Shown: in pieces, positions 43,139 to 51,396 of the stretch | Layout of the letters: every line of letters begins with the position of its first letter | Position numbering within the stretch: the stretch's first letter is position 1 | From: an uncultured Lachnospiraceae bacterium | Lineage (GTDB): Bacteria > Bacillota > Clostridia > Lachnospirales > Lachnospiraceae | Direction of reading: 5' to 3' | Assembly (NCBI GenBank): GCA_930972465.1 | Contig: CAKNHF010000022.1 | Coordinates: 1 to 51,475 of the forward strand | DNA: 51,475 nucleotides | The notes under the pieces: model-generated | What the model saw: only the letters and a program-made list of their open reading frames with translations | Told to the model about the DNA's origin: nothing | Database searches by the model: none | Position numbers and translations under genes: made by a program

Positions 43139-44002
43139 TTACTGCAGTTTCTTCCCTGTCAGCATCTCATAGCTCTGAAGATACTTGTCGATCGTCTTCT
43201 GGACGATATCATCCGGAAGCGTCCAGTCATTGTCCGGGTTTGCTTTCAGCCAGTCGCGGGCGAACTGCTTGTCAAAGGACGGCTGTCCGTGTCCCGGCTC
43301 ATATCCGTCAGCGGGCCAGAAACGTGAACTGTCCGGCGTCAGCATCTCATCTCCGAGAACAATATTGCCCTCCTCATCAAGGCCGAACTCAAATTTTGTA
43401 TCCGCAATGATGATACCGCGGCTCAGAGCATAATCCGCACATTTCTTATAAAGAGCGATGGTGTAATCGCGGAGCTTGGAAGCGTACTCCTCGCCCTTTC
43501 CCGGGAAATACTTCTCCAGGTGAGCAACGCTCTGCTCATAAGAAATGTTCTCGTCATGATCGCCGATCTCAGCTTTTGTGGAAGGTGTATAGATCGGTTC
43601 CGGCAGTTTGTCGGATTCCTTAAGTCCTTCCGGAAGCTGGATGCCGCATACTGTGCCGTCTTTCTGATAGCTGGCCCAGCCGCTTCCTGTTATGTAACCG
43701 CGGACAATACACTCGATGGGAAGCATGTTGAGTTTCCGGCACATCATGCTGTTGCCGTCGAACTGCGGCTGCTGGAAAAATTCCGGCATGTCCTTTACAT
43801 CTGTAGAGATCATATGATTCGGAAGGATATCCTCCGTCATCTCAAACCAGAACTTGGACATCTGTGTCAGGACAGTTCCTTTCTTTGTCACAGTATTTTT
43901 CAGGATAACATCAAAGCAGCTGATCCGGTCTGTTGCAACCATGATCAGATTGTCGCCATTGTCATAAATCTCGCGAACTTTTCCTTCTTTTACAGGTTTC
44001 AT
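43139..44002 (-). CDS. purC: Phosphoribosylaminoimidazole-succinocarboxamide synthase PurC
   Basis: Purine biosynthesis step that joins aspartate to CAIR with ATP. The 287-aa protein begins MKPVKEGKVREIYDNGDNL and has ATDRISCFDVILKN, ECIVRGYITGSGW and DTKFEFGLDEEGNIVLGDE, the SAICAR synthetase signatures. Length is of the larger (yeast-like) form. ATG at 44002 chosen for GAGG 8 nt upstream; the frame extends upstream to 44164 across its promoter (44042-44070). No other pur gene is adjacent, unlike the usual pur operon. Confidence 0.95.
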   Translation of the reverse strand: MKPVKEGKVREIYDNGDNLIMVATDRISCFDVILKNTVTKKGTVLTQMSKFWFEMTEDILPNHMISTDVKDMPEFFQQPQFDGNSMMCRKLNMLPIECIVRGYITGSGWASYQKDGTVCGIQLPEGLKESDKLPEPIYTPSTKAEIGDHDENISYEQSVAHLEKYFPGKGEEYASKLRDYTIALYKKCADYALSRGIIIADTKFEFGLDEEGNIVLGDEMLTPDSSRFWPADGYEPGHGQPSFDKQFARDWLKANPDNDWTLPDDIVQKTIDKYLQSYEMLTGKKLQ

Positions 44003-44041
44003 CTTCTCTACCTCACTTCTATGCTGTATTCTTTCTCTAAT

Positions 44042-44070
44042 AGAATAAACAAGTTGAAGCAAATACACAA
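44042..44070 (-). promoter_or_regulatory. Probable sigma-A promoter for purC
   Basis: Minus strand TTGTGT (44070-44065), 17-bp spacer, TATTCT (44047-44042), about 40 bp before the purC ATG. No clear PurR box or guanine riboswitch fold is seen in the short leader. Confidence 0.5.
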
Positions 44071-44105
44071 TAGTAATTTCAAAAATTTTGTCTGATTCTT
44101 TCCTG

Positions 44106-45032
44106 TCAGTCCTTCTTTCGGGCGGATGCAATGCGTACTGCCGCAGCCATCCCGCCGTCTCCATACGATGGATGTTCCATGAATTTAGCCGAATCCCGGC
44201 TTACTCCCTTTTTCCGTTCCATACCGAATAAGATCTCCTTCTCCCATCCATATAGTCTGGACATGGATACCGCCTCCACTCCCAGCACCGCATCCGCAAC
44301 ATGTTCCAGGTAAGATCTCTCATGTTTTTCAATCAGAAACCGCATAAGATCAAGACGTTTTGTCATGCTTCTTACATTGGAGGAAGCCGGTGCAGTGCGA
44401 TAATCGATCAATGGCTTTTCTACGATCCCAATGGAAGCATCGGGCGCCGTCTCCAGCATGCTCAGGAAAAAATCCCAGTCCTCAAAACCGGCGCGCATGG
44501 ACTCGTCATATCCGCCGCACTGCTCCCAGGCCTTTCTACAGAGGATATGTGTCGCCGGGCAGCAGTTCCGTGAGAGGAACGGGATGATACCGCCTCCACA
44601 TGGCCGGATCTCCGCTTCAAGGACTCCAAATGTTCTCATCCAAGACGAGGCCGCAACCATTGCGGGAGACTTCCGCAGAAGACTGCCGACTTCCTCAATG
44701 TAATCTGGTTCCAGCCTGTCATCCCCGTCAAGTACCAGCACCATAGGAGTCCTTGTTACCCGGATCCCGGTATTTCTCGCTGCTGATACACCTCCATTCG
44801 GCTGTCTCAGCACTGTCAGCGGCACTGCTGTGTCCTTCTCTTTCTCCAGTTCTTCCAGAAGTCTGACCGAAGTCTCATCTGTGGAGCCGTCATCCACAAT
44901 ATAAATTCCCGCAGGCAGCATAGTCTGATCCCTAAGGGAACGGACTGCTTCCAATATCATTGTACCCTGGTTGAAGCTGGTCACAACAGCTCCGATGTCT
45001 TCGGCTATAGCCTGTCTTTCCTTCCTGTTCAT
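44106..45032 (-). CDS. Family 2 glycosyltransferase
   Basis: GT-A fold glycosyltransferase, 308 aa, no membrane helix. Nucleotide-sugar site: GAVVTSFNQG start, VDDGSTDET, and the DxD in VLDGDDRLEPDY; acceptor-side FEDWDFFLSML (ED motif). Acceptor unknown; cell-surface polysaccharide is likely. It stands alone with its own near-consensus promoter (45095-45123), separate from any polysaccharide cluster. Confidence 0.88.
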   Translation of the reverse strand: MNRKERQAIAEDIGAVVTSFNQGTMILEAVRSLRDQTMLPAGIYIVDDGSTDETSVRLLEELEKEKDTAVPLTVLRQPNGGVSAARNTGIRVTRTPMVLVLDGDDRLEPDYIEEVGSLLRKSPAMVAASSWMRTFGVLEAEIRPCGGGIIPFLSRNCCPATHILCRKAWEQCGGYDESMRAGFEDWDFFLSMLETAPDASIGIVEKPLIDYRTAPASSNVRSMTKRLDLMRFLIEKHERSYLEHVADAVLGVEAVSMSRLYGWEKEILFGMERKKGVSRDSAKFMEHPSYGDGGMAAAVRIASARKKD

Positions 45033-45094
45033 TTTTACAATCTCCTCACTTTTATTCGGATACTGTCAGTTAAGGCACCTCGCTCAGTGGTTTC

Positions 45095-45123
45095 ATTATA
45101 TCATCTGATAACGTCTGTGTCAT
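45095..45123 (-). promoter_or_regulatory. Sigma-A promoter for the glycosyltransferase gene
   Basis: Minus strand ATGACA (45123-45118), 17-bp spacer, TATAAT (45100-45095); about 60-nt leader to the ATG at 45032. Confidence 0.7.
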
Positions 45124-45139
45124 TTCCTTTTCTGTATCT

Positions 45140-45167
45140 AAGAGAGAGAAAACAGCTTCTCTCTCTT
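45140..45167. terminator. Hairpin AAGAGAGAGAA/TTCTCTCTCTT between SDR and glycosyltransferase genes
   Basis: Perfect 11-bp stem, 6-nt loop. The T-rich tail (ending TTTTTT) lies on the plus-strand side; on the minus strand, the direction of all local genes, it follows the SDR stop but has no T-run after it. Terminator function is uncertain. Confidence 0.4.
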
Positions 45168-45197
45168 TTCTCTCTGTTTTTTCTGCTAAAGCAGTTC

Positions 45198-46076
45198 TCA
45201 ACTGCCGGTGATCGTTCCACCGTTGACATGAATGACCTGACCGGTCACGTAAGAAGAGTCATCAGAGGCCAGATATACATAAGCTGGTGCCAGCTCGCAG
45301 GGCTGTCCTGCACGTCTCATTGGCACATCTTTTCCAAAAACGGATACTTTTTCCGCAGAAAATGATGCCGGGATCAGGGGCGTCCAGATGGGACCCGGAG
45401 CAACGGCATTTACACGGATCTTCCTGTCGGCCAAAGCCTGAGAAAGAGCCCGGGTAAAGGAGACGATCGCCCCTTTTGTGGCAGAATAGTCAAGCAGATC
45501 CGGCTCCCCCTGATAAGCAGTGACCGAGGCTGTATTAATAATACATCCACACTCCGGCATATAATCCAGCACCGCTTTTACAAAATAGTACATGGAAAAT
45601 ACATTTATTTCAAATGTAGTATAAAGCTGTTCCTCGGAAATATCCTGGATGCTCTCCTGTGGAAACTGTACCCCTGCATTGTTTACGAGTATATTGATCT
45701 TTCCGAATTTTTTTGCCGTCTCGCGTACGATCTGGCGACAGGTGCATTCCTGTCTGATATCGCCGTGAAGAAGGAAACAGTTTCCTCCCATTTCCTCTAT
45801 ATATTGTTTTGTATCCTCTGCGTCTTTCTGTTCATTCAAATAGGCAACGGCGACCTCCGCTCCTTCTTTGGCAAAGGCAATGGCAGCCGCTCTTCCGATC
45901 CCGCTGTCACCGCCTGTGATCAGAGCCGCTCTCCCCATCAGCTTTCCGCTGCCTCTGTAGCATGGATCATCGAATACCGGACGGGGATTCATCCGTGACT
46001 CTATCCCCGGCTGGCAGTTCTGATGCTGTGGCGGGAAAGCGGACGGGAAACGGCTGGGATTGATACATTTTCTCAT
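45198..46076 (-). CDS. SDR family oxidoreductase (general stress / glucose dehydrogenase-like)
   Basis: NAD(P)-dependent short-chain dehydrogenase, 292 aa, with the roughly 45-residue N-terminal extension typical of the YdaD/YhxC (GSP39) group. TGGDSGIGRAAAIAFAKEG nucleotide site, NNAGVQ, catalytic Ser in NTASVTA and Tyr-Lys in YSATKGA. Substrate unknown; relatives are stress-induced in Bacilli. ATG at 46076 chosen for GAGGAG 7 nt upstream; one ATG 15 bp earlier overlaps that site. It lies downstream of the cotJ operon, separated by a hairpin (46126-46161). Confidence 0.9.
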   Translation of the reverse strand: MRKCINPSRFPSAFPPQHQNCQPGIESRMNPRPVFDDPCYRGSGKLMGRAALITGGDSGIGRAAAIAFAKEGAEVAVAYLNEQKDAEDTKQYIEEMGGNCFLLHGDIRQECTCRQIVRETAKKFGKINILVNNAGVQFPQESIQDISEEQLYTTFEINVFSMYYFVKAVLDYMPECGCIINTASVTAYQGEPDLLDYSATKGAIVSFTRALSQALADRKIRVNAVAPGPIWTPLIPASFSAEKVSVFGKDVPMRRAGQPCELAPAYVYLASDDSSYVTGQVIHVNGGTITGS

Positions 46077-46125
46077 TTTCTTACTCCTCATGCAAACTGC
46101 TCTCTTCTATGGTATGCATAAACAC

Positions 46126-46161
46126 AGAAGGTGTACCGAATCTTTATCAGGTACACCTTCT
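46126..46161 (-). terminator. Hairpin after cotJC
   Basis: Perfect 12-bp stem AGAAGGTGTACC/GGTACACCTTCT with a 12-nt loop, 8 bp after the cotJC stop; followed by GTGTTTATGC on the minus strand. A strong stem with a weak T-tract: likely terminator separating the cotJ operon from the SDR gene. Confidence 0.6.
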
Positions 46162-46168
46162 CCACGAT

Positions 46169-46777
46169 CTATCTCATCATTTTCTTATCAAATTCCGGAT
46201 TGAAAAAATAATAATTCTTTTCATCCAGCTTCTCTTTTGTTTTTTCCAGAGCTTCTCCGAATCTCTGGAAATGGACGATCTCTCTTGCTCTTAAAAACTT
46301 AAGGGGCTCTCTCACCTCCGGATCCGTGATCATCCGCAGAAGATTGTCATAGACAGTACGGGCCTTCTGTTCTGCCGCCAGATTTTCCGTCAGGTCGGTG
46401 ACAGCGTCCCCCTTGGATTGGAATTCCTTCGCCGTAAACGGCATCGCAGATGCAGCCTGAGGCCAGATTCCTGTTGTATGGTCGATATAGTAGGCGTCAA
46501 ATCCGGCTTCCTTTGCTTGCTCCACGGTCAGATTTTTCGTAAGTTGGTACACCATGGCGCAGATCATCTCCATATGCGCCAGCTCCTCCGTTCCGATATC
46601 TGTCAGAAGGCCTCCCACAGTTTTCAGGGGCATGGTATAGCGCTGAGAAAGATATCTCATAGAAGCCGACAATTCTCCATCCGGACCGCCGTACTGGCTG
46701 ATGATAAGCTGAGCCGTTTTCGGACAGGTTTTTGTAATCCGGACAGGATACTGAAGTCTTTTTTCATAAATCCACAT
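46169..46777 (-). CDS. cotJC: Spore coat protein CotJC (manganese catalase-like)
   Basis: Ferritin-like di-metal protein of the manganese-catalase family found in the spore coat; 202 aa. Landmarks: MWIYEKRLQYPVRI at the start, ARYLSQRY-type ASMRYLSQRY, the metal helices DIGTEELAHMEMI and LAAEQKART, and AREIVHFQRFGEAL. The ATG (46777) overlaps the upstream stop by one base (TAATG), so it is coupled to cotJA-cotJB. In B. subtilis cotJABC is sigma-E-dependent. Confidence 0.93.
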   Translation of the reverse strand: MWIYEKRLQYPVRITKTCPKTAQLIISQYGGPDGELSASMRYLSQRYTMPLKTVGGLLTDIGTEELAHMEMICAMVYQLTKNLTVEQAKEAGFDAYYIDHTTGIWPQAASAMPFTAKEFQSKGDAVTDLTENLAAEQKARTVYDNLLRMITDPEVREPLKFLRAREIVHFQRFGEALEKTKEKLDEKNYYFFNPEFDKKMMR

Positions 46778-47238
46778 TAGCAGTACACTCCTTCCCAGGG
46801 AGCCGCACCTTTCTGCCAGCAGTAACATGCTGACGAAGGCTCCCTCTCATACAGCTCTGCCATACAGTCCATAGTAAGCGGATAAAACCTGGAGGCAAAT
46901 TCGGACATTACCTGTTTTCGCCTCTTAAGGATGTCCTTCAGCATTGTCAGAGCCTCCTGTTCATCCGGATGGGTGTCCAGATACAGTCTCAGATCATCCA
47001 TTACAAAGCTGATCTTCTGGATTTCCAGCATCTTTTCACTGAATTCCTTCTCTTCCGGACTTTTCAGAGATTCCATGACGGAAGAAGCTGCCGCGGGAAC
47101 CTGTTCTGCCGCAAAAAACGGCAAATCCAGATCTTTAAATACGGTTCCTGTTTTCAACGCTTCATCCTGATCGTAAAGCTCACCCCAGTTCTGCACGGGA
47201 ACGGACGTGATTGCCAAATGCATATTCTGCATTTCCAC
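46777..47238 (-). CDS. CotJA-CotJB fusion, spore coat protein
   Basis: One 153-aa frame carries both small CotJ proteins. Residues about 3-45 match CotJA (SVPVQNWGELYDQDEALKTG, then LDLPFF) and about 68-153 match CotJB (MLEIQKISFVMDDLRLYLDT, HPDEQEALT, and the C-terminal CYCWQKGAAPWEG). In most Bacilli and Clostridia these are separate genes. The junction (about 46-67: AAEQVPAAASSVMESLKSPE) is in frame with no stop. GTG at 47238 is preferred (AGGGAG 8 nt upstream); an ATG follows two codons later. First gene of the cotJ operon, probably sporulation-controlled. Confidence 0.85.
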   Translation of the reverse strand: MEMQNMHLAITSVPVQNWGELYDQDEALKTGTVFKDLDLPFFAAEQVPAAASSVMESLKSPEEKEFSEKMLEIQKISFVMDDLRLYLDTHPDEQEALTMLKDILKRRKQVMSEFASRFYPLTMDCMAELYEREPSSACYCWQKGAAPWEGVYC

Positions 47239-47335
47239 AAAAACAACTCCCTTCTGAAACAAAATTGGTTTCTTGATTATTATCTGCGAAAACAGCAGGA
47301 TGTTTCGAGGGAGTTTTTTCAAGTTTTGTTTTTTA

Positions 47336-48697
47336 TTAACCAGTTTTTCGAATGTTTTTCCATTTTCGATAGATACTGTGGTAAAACAGGATTCCGGCAA
47401 GTATAACGCTGATGACATCGGCTGCAGCCTGAGACGCAAGTACGCCGATATACCCGAACATCCTTGAGGCAATTGCCAGTATAATAAAAAAAATAACTCC
47501 CTGACGGCTGAGCGATAACAGAAACGAAATTCCTATCCTTCCCGCAGACTGAAAAATCAGAGTCAGCAGAAGGGTAATGCCGGCAAAAGTCATTGTTGTT
47601 ACCTGCATTCTCAACATCATACTGCCGCTCTGTACGATTTCTGCATCATCCATGAAAAAGCGGATCAGCGGCTCGGCTGCCGCAAAGACAACCACGGACA
47701 TTACAATTGCTGTCCCCGCGGACAATCTGAGATTAAAATATGTCAGCTTCTTGAGATTCTCTCTGTCCTCCGCTCCAAAAAAGTATCCGAATAATGGCTG
47801 TCCCCCATAGGCCAGACCGATTAAGACAAGATTTACAATAGAAACGGTTTTCATGGCGATTCCCATTGCCGCAATCTCCACATTACCGTATGGGAGAAGA
47901 AAATGATTAAGAAAAATCACACTCAGGCTTTGTACGATATTCATGATTGCTGCCGGAATTCCGATTCCCAGGATCTGCTTTTCATATGTTCCGGAAACAC
48001 CAAAATAACGCGGATTCATAGACAGAATCCGACTTTTCTTCAGTAAAACAACCGTACAGAAAATATCAGATATGATATACCCCGTGACTGTTGCTATCGC
48101 AGCTCCCTGTGCGCCCATTCCAAGCCCGGAAATAAAAATCGGATCCAGAATAATATTTACTACCGCACCAATACCGGTACCGATCATTGCTTCACCTGAC
48201 ATGCCTTCAGATCGGAACAGATTTGTATATACGTAAGAAGCCACTATAAAAGGAGAGCCCGCCGCAATCCAATAAAAATACTGCCCTGCGAATCCTGCCG
48301 TATCAATATCCGCTCCCAGAAGCGGGAGCAGAATCTGCCCCGTCAGGAGAAAAAAAATTCCCAGGGCAAGTCCCAGAAGATAGCCGGCATAAATACAATG
48401 TGAACTTACATGCTTAATATCGTCTTGTTCTGCCGCCCCCAGCAGGCGCGAAATCAAAGTACATCCACCCTGTGCAAATATATTTCCAAATGCCATCTGA
48501 ATGGTTAAAACAGGGGCACACAGGGATACTCCCGCTACCAGATCCGTATTCCCTACGGCCGCAATAAAATATGTATCCGCCAGATTATAAACCAGTGTTA
48601 TTACCATGCTGAGAACATTCGGAATCGTAAGTCGAAAATATGATTTGGGTATATTTCCATTCATTAATAAATTGTCTTTCATTTTCCCATACGCCAT
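47336..48697 (-). CDS. MATE family efflux transporter
   Basis: Polytopic exporter of about 453 aa with 12 predicted membrane helices in two homologous MatE halves. Landmarks: NVLSMVITLVYNLADTYFI and IQMAFGNIFAQGGCTLISRLLG in the first half, and MNIVQSLSVIFLNHFLLPYG in the second. Cation/drug antiport by family; substrate unknown. ATG at 48697 preferred over a GTG at 48718 because GAGG lies 11 nt upstream. Its promoter (48825-48853) diverges from that of phzF. Confidence 0.9.
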   Translation of the reverse strand: MAYGKMKDNLLMNGNIPKSYFRLTIPNVLSMVITLVYNLADTYFIAAVGNTDLVAGVSLCAPVLTIQMAFGNIFAQGGCTLISRLLGAAEQDDIKHVSSHCIYAGYLLGLALGIFFLLTGQILLPLLGADIDTAGFAGQYFYWIAAGSPFIVASYVYTNLFRSEGMSGEAMIGTGIGAVVNIILDPIFISGLGMGAQGAAIATVTGYIISDIFCTVVLLKKSRILSMNPRYFGVSGTYEKQILGIGIPAAIMNIVQSLSVIFLNHFLLPYGNVEIAAMGIAMKTVSIVNLVLIGLAYGGQPLFGYFFGAEDRENLKKLTYFNLRLSAGTAIVMSVVVFAAAEPLIRFFMDDAEIVQSGSMMLRMQVTTMTFAGITLLLTLIFQSAGRIGISFLLSLSRQGVIFFIILAIASRMFGYIGVLASQAAADVISVILAGILFYHSIYRKWKNIRKTG

Positions 48698-48824
48698 TTG
48701 ATCGTTTACCTCATTCACTTACTTCATTCATTGTAAGTATTACTTCTGAATTAAGTTTCTTTTTTATGTCATTCCCGGCAATGCTGTACCTTTACTGCAA
48801 ATAAACGTCTCTTACTTTTCTACT

Positions 48825-48853
48825 ATTTTATCAGAAATTTCATGGAACACCAA
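48825..48853 (-). promoter_or_regulatory. Promoter for the MATE transporter gene
   Basis: Minus strand TTGGTG (48853-48848), 17-bp spacer, TAAAAT (48830-48825). Leader of about 120 nt. It lies in the 345-bp divergent gap 48698-49042, which holds no ORF worth calling, only this promoter, the inverted repeat at 48887-48907 and the phzF promoter. Confidence 0.6.
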
Positions 48854-48886
48854 TCTTCATATAGAAAAAATCACAGAAAGCTTTTG

Positions 48887-48907
48887 CTGTCAGCTGTTAT
48901 CTGACAG
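48887..48907. repeat. 7-bp inverted repeat between divergent promoters
   Basis: CTGTCAG-N7-CTGACAG. It is upstream of the MATE -35 (48853) and about 90 bp upstream of the phzF -10, a position fitting a shared regulator site. No regulator gene is adjacent. Confidence 0.4.
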
Positions 48908-48995
48908 TACAGTCGCCCTATACGTTAACGGGCGGCAGGCCATTCCCGTCCAATAAGTTTACAGAAAACAGATATATTTTTCCGGCTGAAGGGAG

Positions 48996-49001
48996 TATAA
49001 T
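48996..49001 (+). promoter_or_regulatory. Consensus -10 (TATAAT) for phzF
   Basis: TATAAT 42 bp upstream of the phzF ATG. No good -35 at 16-18 bp (TATATT is the best), so the promoter may need an activator. Confidence 0.55.
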
Positions 49002-49042
49002 AAAGTCATCGACAAATTGGAAGTTAAGGAGATAGAACCCGG

Positions 49043-49825
49043 ATGAAACAGTATATAGTTGATGCATTTACTAACAAGCCCTTTTCCGGAAATCCAGCAG
49101 CAGTCTGTGTTATGGAGAATTGGCCGACGGACGAAGCTATGATGAAACTGGCAATGGAAAATAACTTGTCCGAAACAGCTTTTATTGTAAAAGAGCAGCA
49201 AAGATACCATTTGCGTTGGTTCACCCCCGGAACCGAGGTAGAACTGTGCGGTCACGCAACACTAGCTTCTTCTTTTGTGATTTTGAATTATTATGAGACA
49301 GAGAGTAATTCTGTCACCTTTCATACTCTAAGTGGCGAGTTAATAATTGAGCGAAAAAATGAGCTCTACGAAATGAATTTTCCTACATATGAATTAAAAG
49401 AGATTCCAGTAACAGATGAAATGGAAGCTGCATTTGGAATTCGTCCTCAAAAGGCAATACTCGGTCTTGACCTTATATGTGTGTTCGAAAATGAGGAGCA
49501 GGTAAAATGCCTGGAACCGAATCAAAAACTCTTGATGAACATTGACGGAAGAATCCAAAATGCTACTGCTGCCGGAATAAATGTAGATTGTGTTTCTAGG
49601 AGTTTTTGCCCGAAATTATCAATTGCGGAAGATCCGGTATGCGGATCAGCGCATTGTCAAATCGCTGCTTATTGGTCTGATGTTTTGGGAAAACGAATCA
49701 TAAAGGCATTTCAAGCTTCAAAGCGAGGCGGTTATTTACAGTGTGAATTATTAGATGACGGAAGAATTGCTATTAGCGGTGAAGCTGCTCTGGTAGCAAT
49801 TGCCGACATCAAGGCACAATTATAA
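49043..49825 (+). CDS. PhzF family phenazine biosynthesis-like isomerase
   Basis: PhzF/DapF-fold protein of 260 aa. N-terminal MKQYIVDAFTNKPFSGNPAA with the active-site Glu region NLSETAFIV, FTPGTEVELCGHATLAS in the first half, and EDPVCGSAHC in the second. It is a family of isomerases; no phenazine genes are present, so the natural substrate is unknown. AAGGAG 11 nt before the ATG. It is the only plus-strand gene here and is visibly AT-richer than its neighbours, suggesting separate acquisition. Confidence 0.9.
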   Translation: MKQYIVDAFTNKPFSGNPAAVCVMENWPTDEAMMKLAMENNLSETAFIVKEQQRYHLRWFTPGTEVELCGHATLASSFVILNYYETESNSVTFHTLSGELIIERKNELYEMNFPTYELKEIPVTDEMEAAFGIRPQKAILGLDLICVFENEEQVKCLEPNQKLLMNIDGRIQNATAAGINVDCVSRSFCPKLSIAEDPVCGSAHCQIAAYWSDVLGKRIIKAFQASKRGGYLQCELLDDGRIAISGEAALVAIADIKAQL

Positions 49826-49838
49826 ATAGCCATTTATC

Positions 49839-49905
49839 GACCTGTCCCTCTTCAGGTCAACCTGACTCGAGTTTTGAAACTGAATACCAGCCGCCCACAG
49901 GCGGC
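49839..49905. other. Two short hairpins downstream of phzF
   Basis: GACCTG/CAGGTC (49839-49858) follows the phzF stop by 13 bp, and GCCGCC/GGCGGC (49890-49905) with a 4-nt loop follows. Neither has a T-run. The 224-bp gap 49826-50049 between phzF and the recombinase remnant holds nothing else I can name; the left boundary of the inserted element should lie here. Confidence 0.35.
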
Positions 49906-50049
49906 ATCATCTGGCAGAAAATGCCGGAATTTATTCTCTCCGCATTTATTTTCGACAGGCTAAAGTCTAATGTAAAAAGCAGGCATCGAGAAAAGGCACG
50001 CTCCAATAAGGAAGTAATTTGATTACCGCAGGGCGGCATGGCTGAAAGG

Positions 50050-51396
50050 TCATGCCGTCCTGCCTTTTCTTTGCCGTTCCACGGTCTGATCGTCGCCCGG
50101 CAGGTTGACTTCTCCAATGAAGTTCCAGACCAGTTCGATTTTCTGCCTGCGATGGCCGCTGGATTTGTCTGGCGCATGGACAATGATTTTCTTTACAAAC
50201 TCATTGACGATGGTGGGCGTCAGTTCCCGGATGCCCACATATTTCCGTACAATGGCCGCAAAGCTGTCAAAGTCGGCTTTATCCTGTTCAAAGGTTTCTA
50301 CCGCTTCCCGCCATATCTCGACCTGCTCTGTCAGTCCTTTTTGTTCTGCCTCATAATCAACGGAGAGTTTCAAGAACCGCTCATGGCTGATTGCGCCGCT
50401 AATGTCGTCCTCATAGATGCGCTTGAAAATGCGGTCAAGTTCGGCAATACGCTTTTCCGCTTGGGCGATTTCACGCTTGCGCTTTCTGGCCTCTTTTTCA
50501 GCTTCTTGGAAACGCTGCTTTCTCGCCGCTTCCTCAAATGCCATAGCATCATCAAAGAACAGCGCCGTCACATCGAAAATCCGCTGCAAGACAAAAAGTT
50601 TCAGCGTTTCTTCCCGGATAAAGTGCATGGTACAATCACCCGTATTACTCTTATACCGGGAACACCGATAGCAGTCTTGCTGCGGTGTCATGTTTTTGCC
50701 TGTGGCGAAATGCAGCTTGCTTCCACAGTCGGCGCAGTACAGCAGGCCAGAAAACAACCCTTGCCGTTCGGCTTGCTTGGCCGGGCGGCGCTTGTTCTCC
50801 CGCAACTCCTGCACCCGTGCAAAAACTTGTTCGTCGATGATGGCGGGCTGGGTATTGGGGAAAATCCGCTGGTTCTCCGGGGCGTTATGCAGCCGCTTTT
50901 TCAGCTTGTGGGACTTGGAATAGGTCTTGAAGTTCACTGTGCAGCCGGTGTACTCTGGTCGCTCCAAGATTCCGGCAACAGACTTCGGACTCCATTGATA
51001 CGGCTTTTCCGGCAGCGGCTTTCCGTCCCGCTGGGCGTAGTGGGCCTTAACCGTTAGGACGTGTTGGGCGGTCAGCAGCTTGGCAATCTGCATGGGGCCT
51101 TTCCCCGCAATGCACAGATCGAAAATCCGTTTGACGATCTCGGCGGCTTCCTCGTCCACAATCCACTTCTTTTTGTCTGCGGGGTCTTTCTGATACCCGT
51201 AGGGCGGATTGGTGCAGAGGTGTTCCCCGGCGTTTCCTTTGGCTCGCATAACAGCCCGGATTTTCTTGCTGGTATCGCGCGCGTAGAAGTCGTTAGAAAT
51301 GTTCGTTTTAAGTATGGATGGCAAAATATCGCAGTATAGCGGCGAGCTATGCTTTAAGACAAGAAAGGCGGTATGCACCCCATGGAGGGGGAGCAT
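50050..51396 (-). pseudogene. Large serine recombinase, catalytic domain missing
   Basis: TnpX/TndX-like large serine recombinase of integrative elements. Recombinase homology starts at about 51303 with NISNDFYARDTSKKIRA, the end of the catalytic domain, followed by the recombinase domain (NPPYGYQKDPADKKKWIVDE), the zinc ribbon (LLYCADCGSKL then CYRCSRYKSNTGDC) and a coiled coil (about residues 285-370). The N-terminal resolvase domain with its nucleophile serine, about 150 residues, is absent; the first 31 codons of the open frame (51396-51304) are unrelated sequence. It therefore cannot catalyse recombination. Gene stop at 50050 lies in an inverted repeat (AGG-CGGCATG/CATGCCG-CCT), a likely terminator. 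Confidence 0.85.

Noticed and set aside
49839-49858. Intrinsic terminator for phzF
   Set aside because: The stem is only 6 bp and there is no T-run; listed only as a hairpin.
50038-51057. A 339-codon plus-strand frame antisense to the serine recombinase
   Set aside because: The minus-strand frame has clear recombinase, zinc-ribbon and coiled-coil features; the plus frame has none.
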